From Paenarthrobacter sp. Z7-10 (GTDB lineage: Bacteria; Actinomycetota; Actinomycetes; Actinomycetales; Micrococcaceae), in assembly GCF_026932795.1 (NCBI RefSeq), contig NZ_JADPVH010000005.1, forward strand, positions 37,816-101,815: a stretch of DNA of 64,000 nucleotides. The letters run 5' to 3'. The stretch's first letter is position 1, and the number at the start of each line of letters is the position of its first letter. Made by a program: the position numbers and the translations under genes. The notes below the pieces were generated by a model. That model was not told where the DNA came from. It was given only the letters and a program-made list of their open reading frames with translations, and ran no database searches. Below, piece after piece: positions 35,532 to 44,243 of this stretch.

Positions 35532-36437
35532 CTAGAACAGCCGCTCCTGCAGGGCGGGAGCCGCTGAGCAAAAATTACCCGGCCTGATGGTCCGGCCTTT
35601 GAGCCGTCCAAGGTCCAGCAAAAAGTCGGCGTCGGATGCGTCCAACCGGACGAGTGCGCAGCTGCCCAGCAGCGAGACCAACTGCAGGCCGTGGGCCCCT
35701 GATTCCAGGGCCTGCGGATAAGCGTACCGGGTTCCGGGACGGCAGAGTGCGGCGCCAAAGCTTGGACGTTTCCATTCCTCGTCCACAATCCGAAATCCCG
35801 CCAGGTTGACAGATTTCAAGAATTCCCGAACCGCCCCGGCCTGCCGGTCGTTGATGGAGGACAGTTCGTGATCCGGCCGGGGAGCCAGCAGTGCCGCCGA
35901 TTTCACCGCAGCCCTGATCCGCTGGGTAAGGCTGAGTCCGCCGCTGACCGCGTCCTCCAAGATCCGCACGATGCGCCCATCTTGTGCCGCGGCAACGTAG
36001 CACGCCACCACGGCGCCCTGCTCAGCCAGCCGGCTGAATTTGCTCCGTGATGAAGCGGTCCCAACCTTGCTGGAACCGTCGGCAAAGGTGGCTATATAGA
36101 GCCAGTGCTCCTGACTCAGGTATGAGGCAAGTCCCGGCGGCAGGGCGGCACCCGGACCGGTATCCCGATGGACGTTGTGGACCAGGCGAAAGTCGTCGCG
36201 GGCAAAGCAGCTGCCGCATTGGTAGCCGCGGGCCGCAGGAGCCGCGCCCGCGCACGGATGGTGTTCCGCCGTCGTCGGGCCCAACACTGTAAAGATGCCC
36301 AGGCACCGCCGGGGTCCCCCTTCGACGCTGAACCGCAGCCAGTCCCCCGCCCGCAACTGGAGCGCGGCGTTCCCCTCCACACCGGTGAAATCCAGCGATG
36401 GGCCCGCCGCACCGTAGCTGATGCCGCGGATCAGCAC
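35532..36437 (-). CDS. DUF2797 family protein
   Basis: 301 aa from GTG 36437. The family hallmarks are a Cys pair in YQCGSCFARDDF (about residues 70-80) and WLYIATFADGSSKVGTASSRSKFSRL, a KVGT segment like those in GIY-YIG-type folds, followed by mostly helical sequence with NDRQAGAVREFL. No biochemical role is established that I know of. The start is uncertain: GTG 36464 would overlap the upstream CitE-like gene by 20 bases; the chosen GTG leaves a 7-base gap. It is transcribed together with the lyase gene. Confidence 0.72.
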   Translation of the reverse strand: MLIRGISYGAAGPSLDFTGVEGNAALQLRAGDWLRFSVEGGPRRCLGIFTVLGPTTAEHHPCAGAAPAARGYQCGSCFARDDFRLVHNVHRDTGPGAALPPGLASYLSQEHWLYIATFADGSSKVGTASSRSKFSRLAEQGAVVACYVAAAQDGRIVRILEDAVSGGLSLTQRIRAAVKSAALLAPRPDHELSSINDRQAGAVREFLKSVNLAGFRIVDEEWKRPSFGAALCRPGTRYAYPQALESGAHGLQLVSLLGSCALVRLDASDADFLLDLGRLKGRTIRPGNFCSAAPALQERLF

Positions 36438-36444
36438 GGTGTGC

Positions 36445-37320
36445 TCAGAGCGCCGGCTGCACACCGAAGGCGACGGCCAACTTCATGATCTTTTGCGCAC
36501 GTCCCAGCCGGGGCAGGTCCGAGCCGTCCCGGATCACGCCGCCGCGGGCGTCGAAGTCCGCCATGAAATCCGTGGCCCAGGCGACATCCGAGGGCGTGGG
36601 GCTGATGACCTCGTTGATGATCGTGGTCTGGTCAATGGCCAGGCACAGCTTCCCGGTCATACCCATCGACACCGTGATGGCGGACTGCTCGCGCAGGATC
36701 GGATGGTTGGTGCCAACGGTGGGGCCGTCAATCGGGCCGGGCAGGTTGCCGACCCGGCTCGCCACGACAAGCTTGGCCCGTGGGTAGGCCATCGCTTCAC
36801 GGTCCGCGCTCATGCCGGTGTCGCGGCGGAAGTCACCGGAACCGAAAGCCAGCCGGAAGGCGCCCTCCGCGCGGGCGATGTTGTTCGCTTCCTCGATGCC
36901 GACGGCGGATTCAACCAGCGCCAGCACCCGGCTTTTTCCGTCGAGGCGGTGGAACGTTTCCTTGACCTGTTCCGCGTTTTCGGTCTTGGCCAGCATCACG
37001 CCGAGCAGCCCCGGATTGTTCCGGAGCCCGGCAACGTCGTCGGCCCAGAAATCGGAGTGCACGTCATTGATGCGCACCCAAGCCTGTCCGCCGTTGTTCA
37101 GCCACTCAATCACTCCGGCACGGGCCGTCGCCTTGTTTACTGGGTCCACCGCGTCCTCGATGTCCAGCACCATGGCGTCCGCCCGGGAGGCGGCCGCCTC
37201 ATTGAAGCTCTCGGGCTTAGTGGCCGGAACGAGCAGCCAGGACCGGGCGATGTCCGCCGGAATGTCCCGGGGACGGACTGGCTGGCGGGGGGCGGAAACG
37301 TCGGCGGCTGAAGAAGTCAT
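36445..37320 (-). CDS. HpcH/HpaI aldolase / CitE-like CoA-ester lyase
   Basis: 291 aa. The TIM-barrel family pattern is clear: SWLLVPATKPESFNEAAASRADAMVLDIEDAVDP (split), with the metal-binding Glu-Asp in DIEDAV; LGVMLAKTENAEQV, VLALVESAVGIEEANNIA and FGSGDFRRD follow, where E in LVESA binds Mg. Members cleave malyl-, citramalyl- or similar CoA esters. Substrate is not determinable. ATG 37320 is directly preceded by TAGATAT, so a leaderless mRNA is likely; the longer frame (to 37437) is not supported. Confidence 0.82.
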   Translation of the reverse strand: MTSSAADVSAPRQPVRPRDIPADIARSWLLVPATKPESFNEAAASRADAMVLDIEDAVDPVNKATARAGVIEWLNNGGQAWVRINDVHSDFWADDVAGLRNNPGLLGVMLAKTENAEQVKETFHRLDGKSRVLALVESAVGIEEANNIARAEGAFRLAFGSGDFRRDTGMSADREAMAYPRAKLVVASRVGNLPGPIDGPTVGTNHPILREQSAITVSMGMTGKLCLAIDQTTIINEVISPTPSDVAWATDFMADFDARGGVIRDGSDLPRLGRAQKIMKLAVAFGVQPAL

Positions 37321-37506
37321 ATATCTACCGTATATCCGCAGTGGTCCCGGCACGGTCCGGAGGGGTCGGCGCGGCACGACCAATAAGAACATAAATGCTC
37401 CGCAGAGCGCTGCGGGCCCAGGCGCGGTGAAGCGCACGGGACCCGCAGCGAAGACCTGCCTGGCGGAGCCCGGTATCAGCCGGCGTCAGCTCAGCGTCAA
37501 CCAGGG

Positions 37507-39198
37507 TCAGCTCAGCCAGACGGTGGTGTCGGCCGGAAGCAGGCCGGCATCCAGCGGGCCGCTGCTGATCAACATCGTGCCCGCTGGCAGCGGAATCGGC
37601 TCGGTGCCGAAGTTGGTCACCGACTGCCACCCAGCCGGGCGGGTGAAGTGCAGCACGCTGTCCGCGGAGGAAATCCACGTCAGTTCCTCGGACGTCTGCA
37701 ATTGGCGGCGCAGTTTCAGGGCCGCCCGGTACAGCTCGAGGGTGGAGGAGGGGTCACCTTCCTGAGACTCGACCGAGTAGGCGCCAAACTCCCGCGGCTG
37801 CGGCAGATGCGCGCCAGCGTCGCCGAAGCCGAAGGACTCGCCCTCGGCGGTCCATGGCAGCGGCACCCGGCATCCGTCGCGTCCCTTGTCCACTCCCTGA
37901 TTACGGAAAAAAGTCGGGTCTTGGCGGGCCGCATCCGGAATGTCCGCAACTTCCGGCAATCCCAGTTCTTCGCCCTGGTACAGGTACGCGGAACCCGGCA
38001 GTGCCAGCATCAGCAGCGAGGCGGCCCGCGCCCGGCGGGTGCCGGTGACCAGATCCAGTTCCGCGGCGGATCCCCCGTTCAGCAGCCAGGCTTTACCGTC
38101 CTGCCCCCGGCCTTCCCGGCCACCGCCCTTGGGCAGGCCGTACCGCGTGGCATGACGGACGACGTCGTGGTTGGAAAAGACCCAGGTGGAGGATGCGCCG
38201 GAATCGGCGGCCTCGGCCAGGTTCCGGGTGATGACCGCGCGGAACTGCTCCGCGTCAAAATCAGCCAGCAGCAGGTCAAAGTTGAACGCCTGGCCCAATC
38301 CCTCCGGGCTGGCGTACCGGGCGCGCCGGGAGGAATGCACCCATGCCTCCGCGACGGCGGTGCGCGGCGGCGTGTATTCGTTGAACAGGGCACGCCACTG
38401 GGCGTAGATTTCGTGCACCTCGTCCCGGTCCCAGAACGGATGCGAGCCGTCCTGCAGTTCGCCTTCGGAGCCCAGCTCATCCTTTGAGGGCAGCGGATGC
38501 GTCATGTCCTTGGTCAGGGCGTGCGCCACATCGACGCGGAAGCCATCCACACCCCGGTCGGACCAGAAGCGCAGGGTTTTGAGGAAGTCGTCGCGGACCT
38601 CCTGGTTATCCCAGTTCAGATCCGGCTGCTCGGGGGCGAACAGGTGCAGGTACCACTGGCCCGGCGTTCCGTCCTGGTCCACACTGCGCTGCCAGGCGCT
38701 GCCACCGAAGACGGACTCCCAATCCGAGGGGGGAAGCGAGCCGTCCGGACCTTGGCCATCGCGGAAGATGTATCGGTCCCGTGCGGAGGAGCCCTCCGGC
38801 GCGGCCAGAGCTTCCCGGAACCATTCATGCCGGTTTGAGGAATGATTGGGCACGATGTCCGCGATCAGCTTGATGCCCGCTCCGTGGAGTTCGGCGACCA
38901 TCGCGTCGAAGTCCGCCAGGCTGCCGAGCTTGGGGTCCACGTTGCGGTAATCATCGACGTCGTAGCCGCCGTCGGCCAAGGCCGACGGATAGAACGGGCT
39001 GAGCCAGACCGCGTCGATGCCCAGCGAGGCCAGGTACGGCACCTTGGCCGTGATGCCCCGGATGTCGCCCAGTCCGTCAGCGTTGGAATCGGAGAAACTG
39101 CGCGGATAGATCTGGTAGACGGCCGCCTGGCGCCACCAGTTCGGATCAGCCATGCGGTCGGCCGGAGACATGTTAGCCGCGGTTGCGGTGGAAGACAC
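37507..39198 (-). CDS. GH13-family alpha-glucosidase
   Basis: 563 aa. It starts with QAAVYQIYPRSFSDSNADGLGDIRG, the oligo-1,6-glucosidase-like opening, contains IADIVPNHSSNRHEWF, the nucleophile Asp in GFRVDVAHAL, the acid/base Glu in AVAEAWVHS and the transition-state Asp in VFSNHDVVRHATRYG. It hydrolyses alpha-glucosides such as maltose or isomaltose in the cytosol. I chose GTG 39198 because AAAGGA lies 6-11 bases before it. A region of 50 variable residues upstream (to 39402) is unlikely to be translated. It diverges from a ROK regulator gene, with one operator between them, so the pair is probably a sugar-use module. Confidence 0.9.
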   Translation of the reverse strand: MSSTATAANMSPADRMADPNWWRQAAVYQIYPRSFSDSNADGLGDIRGITAKVPYLASLGIDAVWLSPFYPSALADGGYDVDDYRNVDPKLGSLADFDAMVAELHGAGIKLIADIVPNHSSNRHEWFREALAAPEGSSARDRYIFRDGQGPDGSLPPSDWESVFGGSAWQRSVDQDGTPGQWYLHLFAPEQPDLNWDNQEVRDDFLKTLRFWSDRGVDGFRVDVAHALTKDMTHPLPSKDELGSEGELQDGSHPFWDRDEVHEIYAQWRALFNEYTPPRTAVAEAWVHSSRRARYASPEGLGQAFNFDLLLADFDAEQFRAVITRNLAEAADSGASSTWVFSNHDVVRHATRYGLPKGGGREGRGQDGKAWLLNGGSAAELDLVTGTRRARAASLLMLALPGSAYLYQGEELGLPEVADIPDAARQDPTFFRNQGVDKGRDGCRVPLPWTAEGESFGFGDAGAHLPQPREFGAYSVESQEGDPSSTLELYRAALKLRRQLQTSEELTWISSADSVLHFTRPAGWQSVTNFGTEPIPLPAGTMLISSGPLDAGLLPADTTVWLS

Positions 39199-39303
39199 GG
39201 GAGATTCCTTTGTTGGGGTTGGGGACTGAGCGGAAGCTGCTGCGCGGTACGGGGAGTTCGACGACGGCGCCAGGGCCGGCTTGTTGTCCGTGCCGGACGC
39301 TGG

Positions 39304-39322
39304 ATTTAGATACAATCTAAAT
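39304..39322. promoter_or_regulatory. Perfect 8-bp dyad operator between the alpha-glucosidase and ROK genes
   Basis: ATTTAGAT ACA ATCTAAAT is an exact palindrome with a 3-base centre in an AT-rich stretch of the divergent intergenic region. Its position 53 bases before the ROK start and 106 before the alpha-glucosidase start makes it the natural operator of the ROK regulator. Confidence 0.7.
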
Positions 39323-39374
39323 TTACTCCCTAATACTAATTTGTGTCGAGACGGACGGAGGGGTGCGGACCGCT

Positions 39375-40589
39375 GTGACTGAAACATCCGCCGCCACGGC
39401 ACGAACCCTGCGCCGGCTCAACGCCGGAATCATGCTCGAAGTGATGCGCTCCCCCGGTGCAGTCACCGGTACCGATCTGATGCAGGCCACCGGGCTGAGC
39501 CGCGCTACCGTGATGGCGATCTGCGAGGATCTGATGAAACGCGGCTGGGTGCAGGAGTTGGACAACCAGCGCACCTTTGGCGGATACCGGACGGGCCGCC
39601 CGGCGCGGCGCTTCGAACTCAACGTCCAAGCCGGCTATGTGCTGGGGATCGACATCGGCGCGGCCAAGACCACCGTGGTTCTGGCCGATCTGCGCGGCGG
39701 GACCGTCGCCCGCGCCAGCCTTCCCTTCCGCGGCCGCAGCATTTCCGCACAGGAGCGGGTGGAAGTGGTCAACCAGGCGGCTATGGCAGCCCTGGCGCAC
39801 GCCGGAACGGTGCCGTCCAAAGTGCTGGCGGCCGGTGCGGGACTTGCCGCGCCGATTGACCGGGAAGGCAACGTCGTTGCGGCCCAGCCCTTTTGGGGAA
39901 TGTTCGACGTCGGGCTGCGCGCCGCCCTGCTGGAGCGGCACGGCTGGACGGTGCTGCTGGAGAATGACGCCAACCTCGCCGCCCTGGGTGAACGCTGGCA
40001 TGGCGCCGCTGTTGGGGTGGACGACCTGGCCGTCCTGCTTGCCAGTGAACGATTTGGCGCCGGACTGATGGAATCGGGCCGGCTGCTGCATGGCAGCCGC
40101 GGCAGTGCCGGCGAGATGGCCTACCTGGACCTGCTGGCAGGCGTCGGCAGCCCGGCAGGCATCGCCCAACTGGCGCGGCAGTGGGCGGTGGAGGCGCTGG
40201 CCGGCACCGGGCCGACCCTGCTGAAGGAGCAGTCCGGCGGCTCTCCCGGCGCCGTCAACGCCGAAATGGTCTTTGCAGCCGCTGCCCTGGGAGACAAGGC
40301 GGCTGGGGATATTCTGGAACGCCTTACTAAGCGGATCGCACGCATCATCGCCTCCCTGGGAACGTTGTTCAACCCCGAATTGGTGGTCATTGGCGGGGCG
40401 GTGTCCGCGTCCGCTGGCGTGCTGCTGCCCGGGATTGCTGCCCAGCTCCCGCTGTTTACTGCCACCCCGCCGCGGGTTGCCGTTTCCACCCTGGGCGATG
40501 AAATTGTCTCCGTCGGCGCCGTCCGGCATGCCCTGGACTACGTGGAGCGGAACGCCCTGGACCTGGAGCTCGCCGCTACTCCGGCATGA
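39375..40589 (+). CDS. ROK-family transcriptional regulator
   Basis: 404 aa. The N-terminal winged helix (about 8-65) has VTGTDLMQATGLSRATVMAICEDLMKRGWV. The ROK domain follows: GYVLGIDIGAAKTTVVLADL (ATP-phosphate loop), AAGAGLAAPIDREG, and LENDANLAALGERWHG; the zinc-binding CxCGxxGC motif of sugar kinases is absent, as in many regulators of this family. GTG 39375 is 13 bases after GGAG; GTG 39363 is an alternative too close to it. It lies divergent from an alpha-glucosidase gene and probably represses it in the absence of a sugar ligand. Its 3' end overlaps the convergent antiporter gene by 14 bases. Confidence 0.87.
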   Translation: MTETSAATARTLRRLNAGIMLEVMRSPGAVTGTDLMQATGLSRATVMAICEDLMKRGWVQELDNQRTFGGYRTGRPARRFELNVQAGYVLGIDIGAAKTTVVLADLRGGTVARASLPFRGRSISAQERVEVVNQAAMAALAHAGTVPSKVLAAGAGLAAPIDREGNVVAAQPFWGMFDVGLRAALLERHGWTVLLENDANLAALGERWHGAAVGVDDLAVLLASERFGAGLMESGRLLHGSRGSAGEMAYLDLLAGVGSPAGIAQLARQWAVEALAGTGPTLLKEQSGGSPGAVNAEMVFAAAALGDKAAGDILERLTKRIARIIASLGTLFNPELVVIGGAVSASAGVLLPGIAAQLPLFTATPPRVAVSTLGDEIVSVGAVRHALDYVERNALDLELAATPA

Positions 40590-42147
40590 TCATGGTCCGC
40601 AGGTCCAGCTGACGCAGCACCCGGTCCGCCACCTCCGGATCGATACCGGGTTCATTGCGCGCGGAGACCACTTCCTGCCGGGCCGCATCCAGCGCGATGG
40701 TCTGGACCGTGATGGCGAGCTCGCGGCCGCGGGTGCGCCGCTCCTCGCCAGTTTCGTTGCGGATGGTGCCATCGAGCAGCTCGGCATGCAGGCGGCGCAT
40801 CTTTTCGCGCACCAGCACCACCTTCTCCTGCGGGAGTTCCCTGATGAAGTCGTTGTCCTTCAGCGCAGCCAGTGCGGCCGCCTGGGCGCGCCGGGCCAGC
40901 AGCCGGGCGGCGTCGCGTTCCTCGGACCCGTCCTCGGCGGCGTTGAGCACCCGCATCAGCGCCGGAAGAGTCAGCCCTGGCAGCACCAGAGTGGCCAGCA
41001 GCACCACGCAGGCAATCACGATCAGCTGGTCCCGGGCCGGGAAAGCCGTGCCGTCGGTCAGCGTCAGCGGCAGTGCCAACGCCAGTGCCAGTGTCGCCAG
41101 ACCGCGCATCCCGCACCAGGTCAGGATCAGGACCTCCTTCGCGGAGGCCGGCATCAGCCCGCCGTCGTGCCTGCGGGCTGTGACCGCGAGCAGTGCCAGC
41201 CAACCGAACCGGACGGCGAAAACTAGCACGCAGACAATCACCGCGGTGCCGATCATCGGAACGATGGCCATGCCCTCATTTTGGACCACATGACGAATTT
41301 CCAGTCCCACCAGGCCAAAGGCCAGGCCCGTCACCAACAGCTCCACCACATCCCAGAAGGCGGTGCGGGTAATCCGCTCCGCAGCGTCCTGCGGACGGGT
41401 ATGGCGCTGGATTTCCAGCGCTGTGACGACGACGGCGATGACGCCGGACGCGTGCACCTCCTCGGCCAGGATGTAGGCAACAAAAGGCACCACCAGGGTG
41501 ACGGCGCTGCGGGCTACCATGGAGGTGATCAGGCGGCTGACCAACATCGTGATCCAGCCCATCAAAATGCCGAGGACCACGGCGATGGCCGCGCCGAGGA
41601 TGAAGGACACCGCCACGCCGGGATGGATCCCAGTGCCGGCGACGGCCGCACCCACCGCAGCCTGGAAGATCACGATCGCCGCGGCGTCGTTGAACAGACC
41701 CTCGCTTTGCAGCACGGTGGTCAGCCGCCGGGGCATATGGACCCGTGCCGAGACGGACTCGACGGCGATGGGGTCCGGCGGAGCCACCATGGCTCCAAGG
41801 GCAATCGCGGCCGGCAGGCCGATGCTCGGAATCATCAGCCAAGCCGCGCCGGCCACGAACGCCGTCGAGATGAGCACCAGCGCCACGGCGAGAAGCACGA
41901 TGGTCCGCCAACGGATCCGGAACACGGACCACGAGCTGCGCTGTGCCGTGGCGAAAAGGAGCGGCGGCAGGAAAATGGGCAGGATCGAATCCGGCGGGAT
42001 CTCCAGATAGGGAAATCCAGGAATGAAAGTCAGCGCGGCCGCCAGCAGCAGCATCAGGACGGGGTAGGGCAGCCGCAGCCGGTCCCCCACCCCCACGGCC
42101 ACCACCGTGGCAAAGAACAGTCCAACGATGAGCGCCAATTGATTCAT
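40576..42147 (-). CDS. CPA1-family Na+/H+ antiporter
   Basis: 523 aa, about 12 transmembrane segments in the first 400 residues and a soluble helical tail (about 405-520). The antiporter core has GAMVAPPDPIAVESV (the ion-binding Asp in the PDP motif) and SEGLFNDAAAIVIFQ with the conserved Asn-Asp. N-terminal LPYPVLMLLLAAAL and the extended LPPLLFATAQRSS also match. It exports Na+ or other cations for pH and salt homeostasis. ATG 42147. It overlaps the ROK gene end by 14 bases (convergent). Its start is 4 bases downstream of the NAD(P)-binding gene stop on the same strand. Confidence 0.9.
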   Translation of the reverse strand: MNQLALIVGLFFATVVAVGVGDRLRLPYPVLMLLLAAALTFIPGFPYLEIPPDSILPIFLPPLLFATAQRSSWSVFRIRWRTIVLLAVALVLISTAFVAGAAWLMIPSIGLPAAIALGAMVAPPDPIAVESVSARVHMPRRLTTVLQSEGLFNDAAAIVIFQAAVGAAVAGTGIHPGVAVSFILGAAIAVVLGILMGWITMLVSRLITSMVARSAVTLVVPFVAYILAEEVHASGVIAVVVTALEIQRHTRPQDAAERITRTAFWDVVELLVTGLAFGLVGLEIRHVVQNEGMAIVPMIGTAVIVCVLVFAVRFGWLALLAVTARRHDGGLMPASAKEVLILTWCGMRGLATLALALALPLTLTDGTAFPARDQLIVIACVVLLATLVLPGLTLPALMRVLNAAEDGSEERDAARLLARRAQAAALAALKDNDFIRELPQEKVVLVREKMRRLHAELLDGTIRNETGEERRTRGRELAITVQTIALDAARQEVVSARNEPGIDPEVADRVLRQLDLRTMIMPE

Positions 42148-42150
42148 CGC

Positions 42151-42885
42151 TCAGCCCGGACCCGCGGTGCCGCTGTGGCCATCCACGGTTGCGGTGCCGC
42201 TGCGAGCTTCGGCGGTGTCACTGGGGCCTTCGGCTTCGGTCAGGGCCGCATCGATGGGAACGTCCCCATCGATGAAGGAAATCGTGCGTTCGGCGGCACC
42301 GGGGCGGCCCAGTACGGCTGCGGCAACTGCTGCCACATTTTCCCGTGACGTTTCAGTCCCCGCACCCGAAGTATCAGGGTTCAGCTGGATCCTTCCGGAT
42401 CCGGGCTCCAGCGTCAGCGTTCCCGGAGCCAGAATCGTCCAGGAAAGGCCGGTGCTCCGCAGATACGTATCGGCCGCCGCTTTTGCTTCGGCATAGGGGT
42501 AAAACCCGTTGTCCGGCGGTATGCCATGATCGGCGCGGGCACCCAGATAGGACACCATCAGGTAGCGTGGCACTCCCGCCACGCCGGCCGCGTCCATGGA
42601 GCGGATGGCCGCATCGCGGTCCACTGCGTACGTTCGCTCGGGGCTTCCACCGCCGGCACCGGCAGAGAACACGACGGCGTCCATGCCCTTGATGGCCTCC
42701 GCCAGCTGCGCCGTATCTGCCCTCTCGATGTCCAGCAGTGCCGGCGTCGCCCCGGTGCCGGCGACGTCGTCGTGCTGGTCCGAGTTGCGGACAAAGGAGG
42801 TCACCTCATGACCCGCCGCGGTCAGAACCCGCGCCAACTGCAGGGCAACCTTTCCGTGACCGCCGAATATTGCGATGCTTGACAT
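42151..42885 (-). CDS. NAD(P)H-binding atypical SDR-family protein
   Basis: 244 aa. The N-terminal loop IAIFGGHGKVALQLARVL is the GxxGxxG nucleotide-binding motif of atypical SDR/NmrA-like proteins; FSAGAGG and YLMVSYLG follow, with the catalytic-like Tyr in FYPYAEAKAAAD and Lys nearby. Members act as redox-sensing or sugar-epimerase-like enzymes. GGGGAGGAAAC gives a strong ribosome site before ATG 42885. The last 35 residues are Thr/Ala/Gly-rich. The next gene starts 4 bases on, so an operon with the antiporter is likely. Confidence 0.82.
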   Translation of the reverse strand: MSSIAIFGGHGKVALQLARVLTAAGHEVTSFVRNSDQHDDVAGTGATPALLDIERADTAQLAEAIKGMDAVVFSAGAGGGSPERTYAVDRDAAIRSMDAAGVAGVPRYLMVSYLGARADHGIPPDNGFYPYAEAKAAADTYLRSTGLSWTILAPGTLTLEPGSGRIQLNPDTSGAGTETSRENVAAVAAAVLGRPGAAERTISFIDGDVPIDAALTEAEGPSDTAEARSGTATVDGHSGTAGPG

Positions 42886-43007
42886 CTGAGTTTCCTCCCC
42901 TTCGCTTGGCCGGGCGGTATCAGCGCCGTCCGTGCCGGTTTCCGTCCCCCTCACGGTATCCCACCACGATGACCTGGCGACGGATCGAATTATTGAGGGG
43001 ATCTCTG

Positions 43008-43847
43008 CTACATGCGGCCATATTTGGCCCGGATGATGGCAAAGACGCCGTAGCACAACAGCCCCACGGCGATGGCCACCAGTACGTACACTCCGTATGG
43101 ATGATCGGTCAGGGCCTTCAAACTCCCGTCCAGGCCCGTCGATTCCTTCGGTTGATGTGTCACCGAGGCCACCACTATCAGCAGGCCGACGAGAATTAGC
43201 GCAAGTCCCTTGGCCAGATGTCCGGCAACTCCAAGCCCTATCAGCAGCTTGCCGCGCTTGGAGTTTTGGAAGTCCAATTCCTGCTTGAACTTCCGGGTCA
43301 AGGCCTTGAGGAGGAAGTAGAGACCAATTCCGATCACCACCAGCCCGATGCCCACCAGTATCGGAACACCCCACGGCCAGCGCAGAATAGTGGCTGTTAC
43401 ATCGCTGCTGTACCTTCCCGAGTCCGGGCGTACACCCAGTGCAAACTTGCCCAGCGTTAACGCCATCGAGCCGTAACCCACCGCGAGCGAGCCGGAGGAG
43501 AACCCCTTCGCGGCGCGGGCACCGTGGTCCAGATGCCGTGCGCGGACAGTGGCCTCGCTCAGCTGCCATACTGCCAGCCCCGTACAGCCGGCGCACGCCG
43601 CCCACAGCAGCCAGGGGCCCGCCGTTGCCCCGGCCAGCAGCTCGAAGGCGCCCGAGATGTCGGCCGAACCACGGCGGCCGAAGACCAGGCCCAGGGCGAT
43701 GACACCGATCAGGATATGCACCAGCCCTGTCACCGCGAAGCCGAAGCGGGCAAGAACATCGAGGGTCTTGGTGTTGGCAAGATCCTCAACGGCGTCGGCG
43801 CCCGATTCGCCCGGGCTTTCGTTCGTTCCGGCGGTGGCATCGGTCAT
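43008..43847 (-). CDS. DUF1206 membrane protein
   Basis: 279 aa with six hydrophobic segments that form three related pairs, the DUF1206 pattern: RFGFAVTGLVHILIGVIAL, then AAKGFSSGSLAVGYGSMALTL and GVAGHLAKGLALILVGLLIVV. Each block has G-x-x-x-x-G-x-x-x-x-L-x-G spacing. Function is not known to me. GGAAG lies before ATG 43847. Isolated gene on the minus strand, just inside the border of the Fic remnant. Confidence 0.8.
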   Translation of the reverse strand: MTDATAGTNESPGESGADAVEDLANTKTLDVLARFGFAVTGLVHILIGVIALGLVFGRRGSADISGAFELLAGATAGPWLLWAACAGCTGLAVWQLSEATVRARHLDHGARAAKGFSSGSLAVGYGSMALTLGKFALGVRPDSGRYSSDVTATILRWPWGVPILVGIGLVVIGIGLYFLLKALTRKFKQELDFQNSKRGKLLIGLGVAGHLAKGLALILVGLLIVVASVTHQPKESTGLDGSLKALTDHPYGVYVLVAIAVGLLCYGVFAIIRAKYGRM

Positions 43848-43922
43848 GCGGCGCTTCCCTCACTCAAATTCCTGTTGGTCGTGACACTATCTTCAACTGC
43901 GCAACAAGGAAACCCGCGATCC

Positions 43923-43942
43923 AAACAAAAGCAGGCCAGCGG
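43923..43942. repeat. Direct repeat, left copy (candidate attachment-site remnant)
   Basis: AAACAAAAGCAGGCCAGCGG matches 45397-45416 at 19 of 20 positions, in the same orientation. The copies enclose about 1.47 kb holding an integrase fragment and the Fic gene. Confidence 0.7.
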
Positions 43943-43946
43943 GGGC

Positions 43947-44117
43947 ATGATCCGGGAGAGCTTCACCAAGACCGCTGCCGGCAAGCGCGTGCTGCCGCTG
44001 CCGGCATTCGCCGATCAACTAGGGCACGCACAAATATCAATGACACAGGACGTCTACATGGGCCGCAAGGTTGTTCATTCGGAGGTCGACGACGTACTGG
44101 ACCGTGTCATCACCTGA
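43947..44117 (+). pseudogene. Tyrosine recombinase (integrase) C-terminal remnant
   Basis: A 56-codon frame. GHAQISMTQDVYMGRKVV is the end of a phage/ICE-type integrase: GH belongs to the second catalytic box and the Tyr in DVYMGR is the nucleophile. The first 20 codons (SFTKTAAGKRVLPLPAF) come from a more N-terminal part of such enzymes, so an internal deletion has joined two pieces. The catalytic Arg-rich middle is missing, so it cannot be active. It lies just inside the left direct repeat. Confidence 0.72.
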
Positions 44118-44243
44118 TAGCGCCTCAGCGGATTTCCCGTACCCACGGGCGCAAGCCGTCCGAAGTCTGGGACTTGTTCGTTCCACTCGACTTGAAGGTT
44201 CACACTGGCGTTCAAGCCAGGTGGCCTGCGGATAGAACGCGAT
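44118..44243. other. Non-coding gap inside the remnant
   Basis: 126 bases between the integrase fragment and the end of the Fic gene. I see no gene, only a short inverted pair near CTGGCGTTCAAGCCAG (about 44203-44220). Confidence 0.3.

Noticed and set aside
43524..43946. Longer integrase reading frame reaching into the DUF1206 gene
   Set aside because: The upstream codons are antisense to the DUF1206 gene and do not resemble an integrase; only the part from about 43947 does.
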